A DNA stretch of 64,000 bases from Natronococcus occultus SP4 (GTDB lineage: Archaea; Halobacteriota; Halobacteria; Halobacteriales; Natrialbaceae): the NCBI RefSeq assembly GCF_000328685.1, contig NC_019974.1, forward strand, positions 2,905,001 to 2,969,000, read 5' to 3'. Within the stretch, counting starts at the first letter, position 1. Every line of letters begins with the position of its first letter. This document shows, piece by piece, positions 28,167 to 34,114 of this stretch. The notes beneath the pieces were generated by a model, which was given only the letters and a program-made list of their open reading frames with translations, did not search any database and was not told the DNA's origin. Position numbers and translations under genes: made by a program.

Positions 28167-28886
28167 CTAATCACTACAGGCGCTTTGGAAATCCTCGAGA
28201 TACTGGAGTGCCGTCGACCACGCTCGGATGCGACGCAGGTTCGCGTCCAGCACCATTGCATCCCGATTTCCGTCCGTGGCCAACGGATGATCGGACAACT
28301 GCGACCAGACCGCCGCCCACGACCGCCACGGACGAGCTCCCAGCCGTGCCGACGGACGGCGGTTGGCGTTCCGATCGATTCGGAGCGCGAAGCGATCACC
28401 GGCGTAGACCGTCCGATGTGGAACGATTTCGTCGGGTGGATCAACCACGAGCCGCAACTCATCGAACTCGTGCCCGCTGGCGTAGTTGTCCGCAAGTGCG
28501 GCCACTAACAGCGTGTGATACTTTAGTGAGGTGTAGGGGTAGTATAGTGACTCGTTGAACAGCGCCGCGACGTCGCTCGTCAGCCAGGCGGCGTGCATCG
28601 TCTCCGGATCCGTCTCAGTCAGGAGCTCCCGCACGGCCCGGCCGAGATCCCGCTTCGAGCGATCGCTCGCCGACTCACCAGTGAGCAGCGACAGTCGTTC
28701 TGGCGACGGATGGTTAGGAACGGTCAACTCCGGCGTCCCGGACGGCCGACTTAGTCGCGCCGCATCGCCATCCGCGCCGTGCGGGACCGACTGATTGACT
28801 GGCACCCCTGCGAACGTCTCGTCGGCGTGGGCGTGGGATTGGCCGGTCAATTTGTGGACATCATGACGATACACTTGTATTATCAT
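28167..28886 (-). CDS. unrecognised HRAMP-operon protein
   Basis: A 239-residue protein between the Cas7-like and Cas5-like genes; start and the preceding stop overlap (ATGA). The N-terminal third is polar, the centre (AALFNESLYYPYTSLKYHTL) and C-terminus (ARPWRSWAAVWSQLSDHPLA) are helical with conserved-looking aromatic residues. No motif I know. By position it is a candidate for the uncharacterised conserved component of HRAMP, or for a small-subunit/Cas11-like role. The downstream Cas5-like gene starts 24 bases after its stop. Confidence 0.6.
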   Translation of the reverse strand: MIIQVYRHDVHKLTGQSHAHADETFAGVPVNQSVPHGADGDAARLSRPSGTPELTVPNHPSPERLSLLTGESASDRSKRDLGRAVRELLTETDPETMHAAWLTSDVAALFNESLYYPYTSLKYHTLLVAALADNYASGHEFDELRLVVDPPDEIVPHRTVYAGDRFALRIDRNANRRPSARLGARPWRSWAAVWSQLSDHPLATDGNRDAMVLDANLRRIRAWSTALQYLEDFQSACSD

Positions 28887-29764
28887 ATATCTTTATTTGA
28901 GTGATCGTCGATCCGTTCGTGGAGCGCGTCAACGACGGCTGGCCGGTAGTCGTCGGCCCACTGGTCGTCCTTCCGTTCCATCGCGTCCGTCGGAGTCCGT
29001 GCACGGTCGAAGACGCGGGTGAGTTCGTCGTCCTCGTACAGCGGATTGAGCAGTTCACAGTAGACGACTCCGGCTCCGAAGTTCCGCGCACCGCCGAGTT
29101 GGTATCGGAAGTCCGTTCGGTGGTCGTGGAGAAAGCCGATTGCTTCACACAGCAACCCGAGGAATGCCGGCTTCACCTCGCGGAAGGAGAGGTGCCAGCA
29201 GCCGTCCAAGTTGGCGACTGCATCCAGTTCGACGTTACGCAGTGGTTCGCGGTCGTCCGCATCGTTGCGCGAGACGACGTTTCTGTTCAGCCGGCGGTAG
29301 TGACCCTCGGCCTGACCGCGCGTGTAGTCGACGCTCGCTCGGACCGGGCTGAATCGGATCGGCCGACGCATCAGCTTCCCCGGGTGAGCGTTGAAGCCAC
29401 CGAAGAGGTCGAAGATAACGCAGCCGTCGTCGGTCTCTTCGAGACAGCTTCCCTTCGGATGATACCCGTCTTCGAGATCGCGCTCGTAGACCTCCTCCTT
29501 TCGGAAGTTCGCGTTCGCCTCACCTGGATGGCAGGCCGTTCCACCCCGGTCTTGGACGACGCGTTCCATCCCGTGGCGGAGCCAGCCCGACAGCGAAAAC
29601 GCGGGAATGATGCCGCCGATCTGGTTCTGCGGATCGTCGGCCTCGTAATTCGTGTTCGACGCGTGGTGGCGATCGGTCAGAATCGAGTCTCGAACGACCA
29701 GCAGATCACACTCGAGACGGACGTAGACGTCCGTACACTCCTCGATCGCTACGTCGGCACTCAT
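28883..29764 (-). CDS. Cas7-like RAMP protein of an HRAMP-type system
   Basis: A 293-residue protein. IGGIIPAFSLSGWLRHGMER (about residues 49-68) resembles the Cas7/Csf2 motif in which a glycine-containing strand is followed by a helix with S-x-x-R/G; FDLFGGFNAHPGKLMRRPIR (about 118-137) is like the LFG block of Cas7-type proteins; YQLGGARNFGAGVVYCEL (about 221-238) is the glycine-rich loop. Start ATG at 29764 overlaps the stop of the zinc-ribbon gene (ATGA) and its stop overlaps the next start (ATGA), so the operon is tightly coupled. It would form the RNA-binding backbone. Confidence 0.75.
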   Translation of the reverse strand: MSADVAIEECTDVYVRLECDLLVVRDSILTDRHHASNTNYEADDPQNQIGGIIPAFSLSGWLRHGMERVVQDRGGTACHPGEANANFRKEEVYERDLEDGYHPKGSCLEETDDGCVIFDLFGGFNAHPGKLMRRPIRFSPVRASVDYTRGQAEGHYRRLNRNVVSRNDADDREPLRNVELDAVANLDGCWHLSFREVKPAFLGLLCEAIGFLHDHRTDFRYQLGGARNFGAGVVYCELLNPLYEDDELTRVFDRARTPTDAMERKDDQWADDYRPAVVDALHERIDDHSNKDI

Positions 29765-30153
29765 GGCGCACATCCCTCCGCCGGCGGGCTGAATGCCCGT
29801 AGCGCGAGTTCGGTGAGACACAGCCGTGGGCTGCGCGGCGTGGGCAGCGTGATCGTGCCGAGGCGACCGCCAACCAGCAGTTCTGTTGTGCCGAGCGTCG
29901 GCGACCGGATCCGGCTGGGCGCACAGCCGTGACAGAACAGTCGTGGGACGTCCCACTGCACAGCGTCGGCACAGCGATACGCGTACGCGAACACGATGTC
30001 GGTCTCGTGGAGCGGCGATCCACAACCGATACAGACGGCCGCGTCGGGTTTCGGACCGACCGGGTGGCCTGCCAGGATCTGCGCCGGCGTCGCGGTGACG
30101 GTCAGCTCCTCGCGATGTTCGGCGCGGTACCGACGGCAGTCGTCAGCGGCCAT
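29761..30153 (-). CDS. 130-residue zinc-ribbon protein, first larger gene of the HRAMP operon
   Basis: Contains CIGCGSPLHETDIVF (Cys 41 and 44) and RLFCHGCAP (Cys 74 and 77), forming a four-Cys zinc ribbon, then a beta-rich C-terminal half (LVGGRLGTITLP, PRLCLTELALRAF). The zinc ribbon and the position beside Cas7 recall Csf1 of type IV CRISPR-Cas, but I see no more than this resemblance. ATG at 30153 overlaps the end of the upstream microprotein frame, so I prefer it to longer starts. A close paralogue lies at 31947-32351. Confidence 0.7.
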   Translation of the reverse strand: MAADDCRRYRAEHREELTVTATPAQILAGHPVGPKPDAAVCIGCGSPLHETDIVFAYAYRCADAVQWDVPRLFCHGCAPSRIRSPTLGTTELLVGGRLGTITLPTPRSPRLCLTELALRAFSPPAEGCAP

Positions 30154-30286
30154 CTTCCTCCTCCGTGCTGCGGACGCTGAAACACGCGAAGCAGGGCAAC
30201 TGGTCGCCGGTCGGACCGGCACACCAGTCGTGTTTGCACGATTCCTCAGCAGTACGCTTTTCAACGATCGGATTCGTAGTTGACAT
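30143..30286 (-). CDS. 47-residue four-Cys microprotein, HRAMP operon leader gene
   Basis: Begins MSTTNPIVEKRTAEE and contains CKHDWCAGPTGDQLPCFAC: Cys spaced C-x4-C-x9-C-x2-C, a zinc-ribbon-like pattern. Its stop overlaps the start of the 130-residue gene by 11 bases. The counterpart at 32341-32490 has the same length class and the same DWCxGPxGDxLPCFACF core, so it is a true conserved gene, too short to be noticed by most gene finders. A 21-base inverted repeat (30287-30307) ends one base before the ATG. Confidence 0.75.
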   Translation of the reverse strand: MSTTNPIVEKRTAEESCKHDWCAGPTGDQLPCFACFSVRSTEEEDGR

Positions 30287-30334
30287 GCTTCTCGCACCTC
30301 GAGAAGCGCGGTTCGGTGTCTCCAGCACCGGGCC
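30287..30334 (-). promoter_or_regulatory. twin-hairpin leader of the HRAMP operon (copy 1)
   Basis: Read on the minus strand, a stem of GCTTCTCG paired with CGAGAAGC (loop AGGTG, 30287-30307) ends right at the ATG of the microprotein gene; the loop and the inner stem hold GAGGTG, a ribosome-binding site. A second inverted repeat (30310-30334) lies just upstream, with 9-base arms that pair fully only if two G-U pairs are allowed on the plus strand. The first hairpin is identical in copy 2; the second has a different sequence but a similar shape. It may control translation or be a structured RNA. Confidence 0.65.
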
Positions 30335-30395
30335 ACAGCGGTTCTGCGGCGATCCGTGCTTCTCATCTGGGTCTACAACCTTCTGCTACTTAGAC

Positions 30396-30410
30396 TTTTG
30401 CTAAGCAAAA
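30396..30410. promoter_or_regulatory. palindromic operator between the HRAMP operon and its divergent regulator
   Basis: TTTTGCTAAGCAAAA is a 15-base palindrome with one central base, lying between the microprotein gene (minus) and the winged-helix gene (plus). A related GCTTAGC lies at about 30437-30443. In copy 2 GTTTGCTTCTCAAAC occupies the same place; both share TTTG-N5-CAAA. It is a likely binding site for the neighbouring regulator. Confidence 0.5.
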
Positions 30411-30467
30411 TGCTTGGATGCATACTTAGAGGACTGCTTAGCATATGGTGTAGTATTATGTTCTGTG

Positions 30468-30728
30468 ATGGTAGAGAACCTAGTAATGGTTAATCGGAAT
30501 TACGAACCGAACGAACGAGAAAAAGTAATCCTTGAACTTTTCAAAGAAGGGAGAGGAAGCAATGAACCGTGGGGGCGTGCAAATCCCCAGTTCTTTCGTG
30601 AACACACAGATCTCGAAAAAGGGCAAGTTGAGTACGCTCTCCGAAATCTCACTAATGCGGGGTGGATTCGTCGTTTGAATAAAGGCGGATTGTACGAATT
30701 TGTGGAAGATCCACGTACCGGAAATTAA
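30468..30728 (+). CDS. winged-helix transcriptional regulator
   Basis: An 86-residue protein, divergent from the HRAMP operon. It begins MVENLVMVNRNYEPNEREKV (ATG at 30486 is an alternative start). The sequence VILELFKEGRGS, then REHTDLEKGQVEYALRNLTN and AGWIRRLNKGGLYEFVEDPR, gives helix-turn-helix and wing of the PhiH1/MarR-like type common in haloarchaea. The wing GLYEFVEDPR is matched by GLYELIDDPR in the counterpart at 32703-32945. It probably represses or activates the operon through the palindromes in between. Confidence 0.75.
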   Translation: MVENLVMVNRNYEPNEREKVILELFKEGRGSNEPWGRANPQFFREHTDLEKGQVEYALRNLTNAGWIRRLNKGGLYEFVEDPRTGN

Positions 30729-30774
30729 CCTGTTATCTAACGTCGACGAACACGAACTCGATGCCAAACGCCTA

Positions 30775-31260
30775 CTATCGACTCTTACCCACACCCACTG
30801 AACGCAGCGAACAAGCGAACACCAGCGACCGAAGCTGCTCTTCCGGCAGATCGAGTTCGCGCTCGAGCGCGTACAACGTCTGCTCGCTCTCTTTCAATAC
30901 CCGAAGAACGCGAAGTGCCTCGTTGCGATCGGTTTCGGCGAACTGTCGTTCGACGTGTGCTCCTTTGAGGTGATTGTGGCAGTTCCCACAGACCGTAACG
31001 AGATTCGGGTCGAGACGCGCGTCGGCCTTCGGGAGGTACTTCCCCGGAACGATGTAGTGGACCTCCATCGACAGGGGATAGAACTCGTAGTTCCCGTTGT
31101 GGTCCCCGCAGCGCTGACAGATGTTGTTGTCTCGCTTTCGAACCTCCTTCGCACGTTTCGTCCAGTCACCTCCACGATCTTCGGGTACGTCGAACTCCGG
31201 GACGTCGACGTTCGGCCCAACCGCCTCGGGAAGTCCAACCTAGTCCTGCTTGTGGCTCAT
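30775..31260 (-). pseudogene. HNH nuclease gene with early amber stop and altered active site
   Basis: The frame begins MSHKQD at 31260, then TAG (31240-31242), then continues VGLPEAVGPNVDVPEFDVPE and a zinc-binding ICQRCGDHNGNYEF, SMEVHYIVPGKYLPKADAR, VTVCGNCHNHLKG. This is a haloarchaeal HNH endonuclease with two CxxC zinc ligands. The usual catalytic HH of VHHIVP is HY here. Apart from the stop at codon 7 the frame is undamaged, and no good alternative start exists before residue 64 (ATG at 31068). I regard it as inactive. Confidence 0.7.
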
Positions 31261-31319
31261 CGATCTGCCCCCATCAATAGTGGCTTCGCTCCTCGGACTC
31301 TCGTGTGTTCTCTCATCGT

Positions 31320-31799
31320 TCAGTGTGGAATCCGCCAGTCGATCGGTTCCGACCGGACGATCTCTTCGACTTCGACTCCTGAACCGCACGTCGGGCAGAA
31401 GTTGGTATCCTCGCGTTTAGTTAACTGATTCGGGGTGCCACACGCTCGACAGAGAACCTTGAACCCGGAGAGGTTGCGATACGTCTCCTTCGACTTTGCT
31501 CGGTGACTCCCCGTATCGAGTAGTTCGTAGTTTTCCAGCCTGTTATCGAACGGACAGCCGTTGACATGGTGGACCTCCTTCTCGGCGAGTTCTCCGATAT
31601 CGTCTACGAGCAGCGTCGCGTGAAGTCGGTGAACTTGGACGCGGTGACGAGTGCCGTTGTGCTTCGTATCGATCTCCCTGTGACCGTACGGGTCACACCG
31701 GGTAGCCGGCACTCGAGGGAAATGAACCTGCGACGCGTGGACCGACTTTGCTCTGTGCGAATCGAAAGCCCGATCGCAGTGGGGACAGTCGACGCTCAT
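31320..31799 (-). CDS. HNH endonuclease with N-terminal C2H2 zinc finger
   Basis: A 159-residue protein starting MSVDCPHCDRAFDSHRAKSV: a C2H2 zinc finger (residues 5-27). Residues 70-95 carry EVHHVNGCPFDNRLENYELL, the HNH_3 motif with intact His, Asn and Asn, as in homing endonucleases and phage nucleases. The C-terminus has a CxxC..CxxC ribbon (LCRACG, FCPTCG). It may cut DNA. It lies on the same strand as copy 2 of the HRAMP module, where the Cas7-like gene would be expected. HRAMP loci are reported to carry varied nucleases, so it may be the effector. Confidence 0.8.
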   Translation of the reverse strand: MSVDCPHCDRAFDSHRAKSVHASQVHFPRVPATRCDPYGHREIDTKHNGTRHRVQVHRLHATLLVDDIGELAEKEVHHVNGCPFDNRLENYELLDTGSHRAKSKETYRNLSGFKVLCRACGTPNQLTKREDTNFCPTCGSGVEVEEIVRSEPIDWRIPH

Positions 31800-31946
31800 C
31801 TCACATCCCACCGCTCGTTGCATCGGCGAACCGGCTCGGACTCTCGACTTCGAAGCGAAGACTATCGCTCGGAAGACGATTCCGATCTCGCAATCGTCGG
31901 TCGGTCCTCCTAATCGGGAATTCGAATAAGAGCGTGTCGACGGCAT
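31800..31946 (-). other. junction where the second HRAMP copy is truncated
   Basis: The stop of the zinc-ribbon paralogue overlaps an ATG (ATGA) as in copy 1, but the following 49-codon frame (MNAVDTLLFEFPIRR...) does not match the Cas7-like protein. The Cas7-, unknown and Cas5-like genes are absent and the HNH gene follows. Confidence 0.6.
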
Positions 31947-32351
31947 TCATGGTGAACAGCCCTCCGTCGGCCCGCTGAACGCCCGAGGGGAGAGTTCTGC
32001 CAGACACAGCCGAGTGCGACGCGACGTCGGCAGCGCGATCGAGCCGAGACGACCACCGACGAGGACCTCGGTCGCTCCAAGGGTCGGCGAGCGAATCGTG
32101 TCGGGAGCACAGCCGTGACAGAACAGCCGCGGAACGGTCCACGCTCTCGAATCGGCACAGCGATATGCGTACGCAAACACGATATCGGTCTCGCGGAGCG
32201 TCGCGCCGCAACCGATACAGACGGCGGAATGGGGTTGTCGACCGACCGGATGGCCCGCCAGAGTCTGCGTCGGGGTCGCGACGATAGCCGATCCGTCTTC
32301 GAGCGACTCCGGCCTCTCGGTCAGACACCCCGAAGTCTCATCAGCGGGCAT
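31947..32351 (-). CDS. zinc-ribbon protein, HRAMP copy 2
   Basis: A 134-residue paralogue of the protein at 29761-30153: CIGCGATLRETDIVFAYAYR and PRLFCHGCAPDTIRSPTLGA are nearly identical to copy 1 while the N-terminus has diverged. Start ATG at 32351 overlaps the stop of the microprotein gene, as in copy 1. The absence of frameshifts suggests that it is still under selection, although its Cas7 partner is missing here; it might work with the copy 1 complex or with the adjacent HNH nuclease. Confidence 0.75.
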   Translation of the reverse strand: MPADETSGCLTERPESLEDGSAIVATPTQTLAGHPVGRQPHSAVCIGCGATLRETDIVFAYAYRCADSRAWTVPRLFCHGCAPDTIRSPTLGATEVLVGGRLGSIALPTSRRTRLCLAELSPRAFSGPTEGCSP

Positions 32352-32490
32352 CTGACTTACCCTCCGTTCTGTGCGCTACCTGGAAACACGCAAAGCAGGG
32401 GAGCCCGTCTCCCCTGGGTCCCGGACACCAGTCGTGATCGCACGATTCAACCTCGTCACGTTTTTCAACGGTGGAATTCGTAGCTAACAT
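32341..32490 (-). CDS. 49-residue four-Cys microprotein, HRAMP copy 2
   Basis: Begins MLATNSTVEKRDEVESC and has the core CDHDWCPGPRGDGLPCFACF with the same C-x4-C-x9-C-x2-C spacing as the gene at 30143-30286. Its stop overlaps the next start. Conservation of spacing and reading frame between copies, with many base changes, supports a real protein. It is preceded immediately by the same 21-base hairpin. Confidence 0.75.
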   Translation of the reverse strand: MLATNSTVEKRDEVESCDHDWCPGPRGDGLPCFACFQVAHRTEGKSDAR

Positions 32491-32535
32491 GCTTCTCGCA
32501 CCTCGAGAAGCGCAGGCGGTGTCCTAGCACCGCCT
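32491..32535 (-). promoter_or_regulatory. twin-hairpin leader of HRAMP copy 2
   Basis: The hairpin at 32491-32511 is identical, base for base, to 30287-30307 and again ends at the ATG. The upstream hairpin at 32514-32535 has arms AGGCGGTG and CACCGCCT around TCCTAG, a perfect 8-base stem whose bases differ from copy 1. A TATA box lies 53-60 bases further upstream. Confidence 0.65.
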
Positions 32536-32586
32536 GATTCTACTCAGGAACCCTGCACTCCTCCAGTCTCTACTTCCGTGCCCAGC

Positions 32587-32609
32587 ATTATATAGTTTGC
32601 TTCTCAAAC
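32587..32609 (-). promoter_or_regulatory. TATA box and overlapping palindromic operator of HRAMP copy 2
   Basis: On the minus strand ACTATATAATG (about 32586-32594) is a clear archaeal TATA box, and GTTTGAGAAGCAAAC (32595-32609) lies directly upstream over the BRE position. A regulator bound there should block TFB/TBP. The palindrome shares TTTG-N5-CAAA with 30396-30410. Confidence 0.55.
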
Positions 32610-32702
32610 TCAAGTTAGAAGCTTGCGAGCAGTACTCGAAGAGTTCCCTGCTGGGGATCAGATAGCACTAAGTATGTAATGCAAGTATGCGAACCAAACG
32701 GC

Positions 32703-32945
32703 ATGACACTCTCTAATAGCGATCTCCGCGACGTTGATCGGGATCTACTGGAGTATCTACTCGAGGGACGTGTAACACCAGTCTACGCGCGTGAGCGGAT
32801 GAACGACGAGGGACGCAGAGAGGTGACGAGCACGTATCTCGGCCAGCGGCTCCAGCGTCTCGAGGAGCACGACCACGTGCGAAACCTCTACGAGACCGGT
32901 TTGTACGAACTGATCGACGATCCACGCGAGCGCGAGGGCGACTAA
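32703..32945 (+). CDS. winged-helix transcriptional regulator, HRAMP copy 2
   Basis: An 80-residue PhiH1-like winged-helix protein starting MTLSNSDLRDVDRDLLEYLL; STYLGQRLQRLEEHDHVRNL is the recognition region and YETGLYELIDDPRE the wing. An ATG eight codons upstream (32679) is possible, but the family starts at MTLS. It is divergent from the second HRAMP copy and equivalent in position to the gene at 30468-30728. Confidence 0.8.
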   Translation: MTLSNSDLRDVDRDLLEYLLEGRVTPVYARERMNDEGRREVTSTYLGQRLQRLEEHDHVRNLYETGLYELIDDPREREGD

Positions 32946-33066
32946 TCGACGGTAGCTCCGGTTCCGAGAGCACGCGCACCGAATAGTAGTCGTTTCGAGA
33001 ACCACCCGCTTCAACGACGTGACGGTTACAACGCAGTTCCGATAGCACGCGCACCGAGACCGTCAG

Positions 33067-33723
33067 CTACAGATCGGGGACTGCGTCCTCCCACATCATC
33101 CGGAGGGCTTCGTACCGAATCGCCGCAACCTCCTCGAGCGTCACCCAGCTGTCGTTGCCGGGCTCGACCTCGCCCTCGTTGCAATCCTCGGTGGCAAGTT
33201 CCACCCAGTAATCGTCCTCGAAGACCTCCCGAACAGCCCCAAGCACCGACCCGCCGTCCGGATGGGTCTCAGACCACGTCTCGAGGGAAACGCCGAGGAC
33301 CGCCTCGGCAAACTGCTCGTAGGCGTGGTACTGCACGTACAGGTCACCGAACAGCACGCGAAGCCGTTCGGCTCGCTCGGCTGCCCGCTCGAGGGTCTCG
33401 TCGGATGGCTTCTCGTTGCTGTGGAGATCGATGGCCCACCGCGCGTGTTGGGACTGGCGTTCCAACTCGAAGGACAGCAGGGTCGTATGGAGGTCAGACA
33501 GCGCATGGTGGCAAAACAGCAGCGCGATCCGCCCGCGCTCGGTGTACGCATGGTCGGCCATCTGATACCGGTGTCGGGGGCAGGTCGTGCGGAGGGTCTC
33601 GAGCCAGTCGTCTCGGTCGTCGGCGACGCCCTCCAGAAACAGCCCGAGGTGCTCGTCGGGCGAGAGCTCCTCGAGTATCAGGCGGTGGGCCTCGATCTCG
33701 CGTTCGATGTGGTGTGTATTCAT
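33067..33723 (-). CDS. orc-associated conserved hypothetical protein
   Basis: A 218-residue soluble, helical, acidic protein that I do not recognise. Conserved blocks with the paralogue at 55204-55875 include LSDLHTTLLSFE (against LYDLHTTLLQRA), LYVQYHAYEQFAEAVLGVSLE (against LYTQYHAYDRFAEHHLGVDLE) and DDDWVTLxxLxxxRYxAxR. His residues in DLHTTL and QYHAY are conserved and could be functional. It lies 390 bases downstream of an orc/cdc6 gene, as does its paralogue. It may be involved in replicon maintenance or initiation control; this is inferred from location only. Confidence 0.65.
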   Translation of the reverse strand: MNTHHIEREIEAHRLILEELSPDEHLGLFLEGVADDRDDWLETLRTTCPRHRYQMADHAYTERGRIALLFCHHALSDLHTTLLSFELERQSQHARWAIDLHSNEKPSDETLERAAERAERLRVLFGDLYVQYHAYEQFAEAVLGVSLETWSETHPDGGSVLGAVREVFEDDYWVELATEDCNEGEVEPGNDSWVTLEEVAAIRYEALRMMWEDAVPDL

Positions 33724-33838
33724 CGGACTGGACCTCCCTGGCGATCTGGAGCAACTCGAGATCCGACTCCATCTCGTCGAGATCGGTGTCCGTCGTCAGC
33801 TGACGGTACGGCCCGGCGAGTGAGCCGAGCGTCTGCAT
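33724..33838 (-). pseudogene. damaged small partner gene of the orc-associated pair
   Basis: The minus strand reads WMQTLGSLAGPYRQLTTDTD followed by LDEMESDLELLQIAREV, matching WIRTFGYLTGQYRRLLKDED of the intact small gene at 55872-56132. The frame runs past the expected stop by a one-base shift and the N-terminal half upstream of 33838 lacks a clear start (in-frame sequence extends upstream without ATG). It appears truncated or frameshifted. Confidence 0.55.
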
Positions 33839-33934
33839 CCATATGATCGCGAGCTCCTGATAAGCTCGTGAGTTTAGCCACTCCCTGGTCCGAACGGGCG
33901 GCCCGTTAGCGCCGCTGCGGACTCACCACCCTGT

Positions 33935-34090
33935 GGCGCCCATCACGGCGTACCGCAGCGCGTCGAGGCAGTGATCAGCGTCGGTCGACGCCCCGACGTG
34001 GTCGTCCGTGGAGCCCTCAAACGTCCGGTTACCGCCCTCCAGTGCGCTGCGATCGCCGGTCCATCGGTTTGATATCAGCCGACTCGTCGG
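33935..34090 (-). pseudogene. short C-terminal remnant resembling a phage terminase large subunit
   Basis: The minus strand reads TFEGSTDDHVGASTDADHCL followed by DALRYAVMGATGW and a stop. The H-x-L-D-A-L-R-Y-A ending resembles terminase large subunits, in which a nuclease-domain Asp lies in DALxYA. A more decayed copy (AFEGATDDHVGVPTAAAHWL) is at 46780-46880. Only about 45 residues remain. Confidence 0.4.
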
Positions 34091-34114
34091 GCGCGTCAAC
34101 CGCCCAGATTCCGG

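Noticed and set aside
32491-32511. Leader hairpins interpreted as rho-independent-type terminators
   Set aside because: They end at a start codon, contain the ribosome-binding site and have no following T-run.
25712-33066. Possible CRISPR array beside the Cas-like genes
   Set aside because: No regularly spaced direct repeats were found. The only repeated elements are the two leader hairpins and operators, which occur once per module copy.
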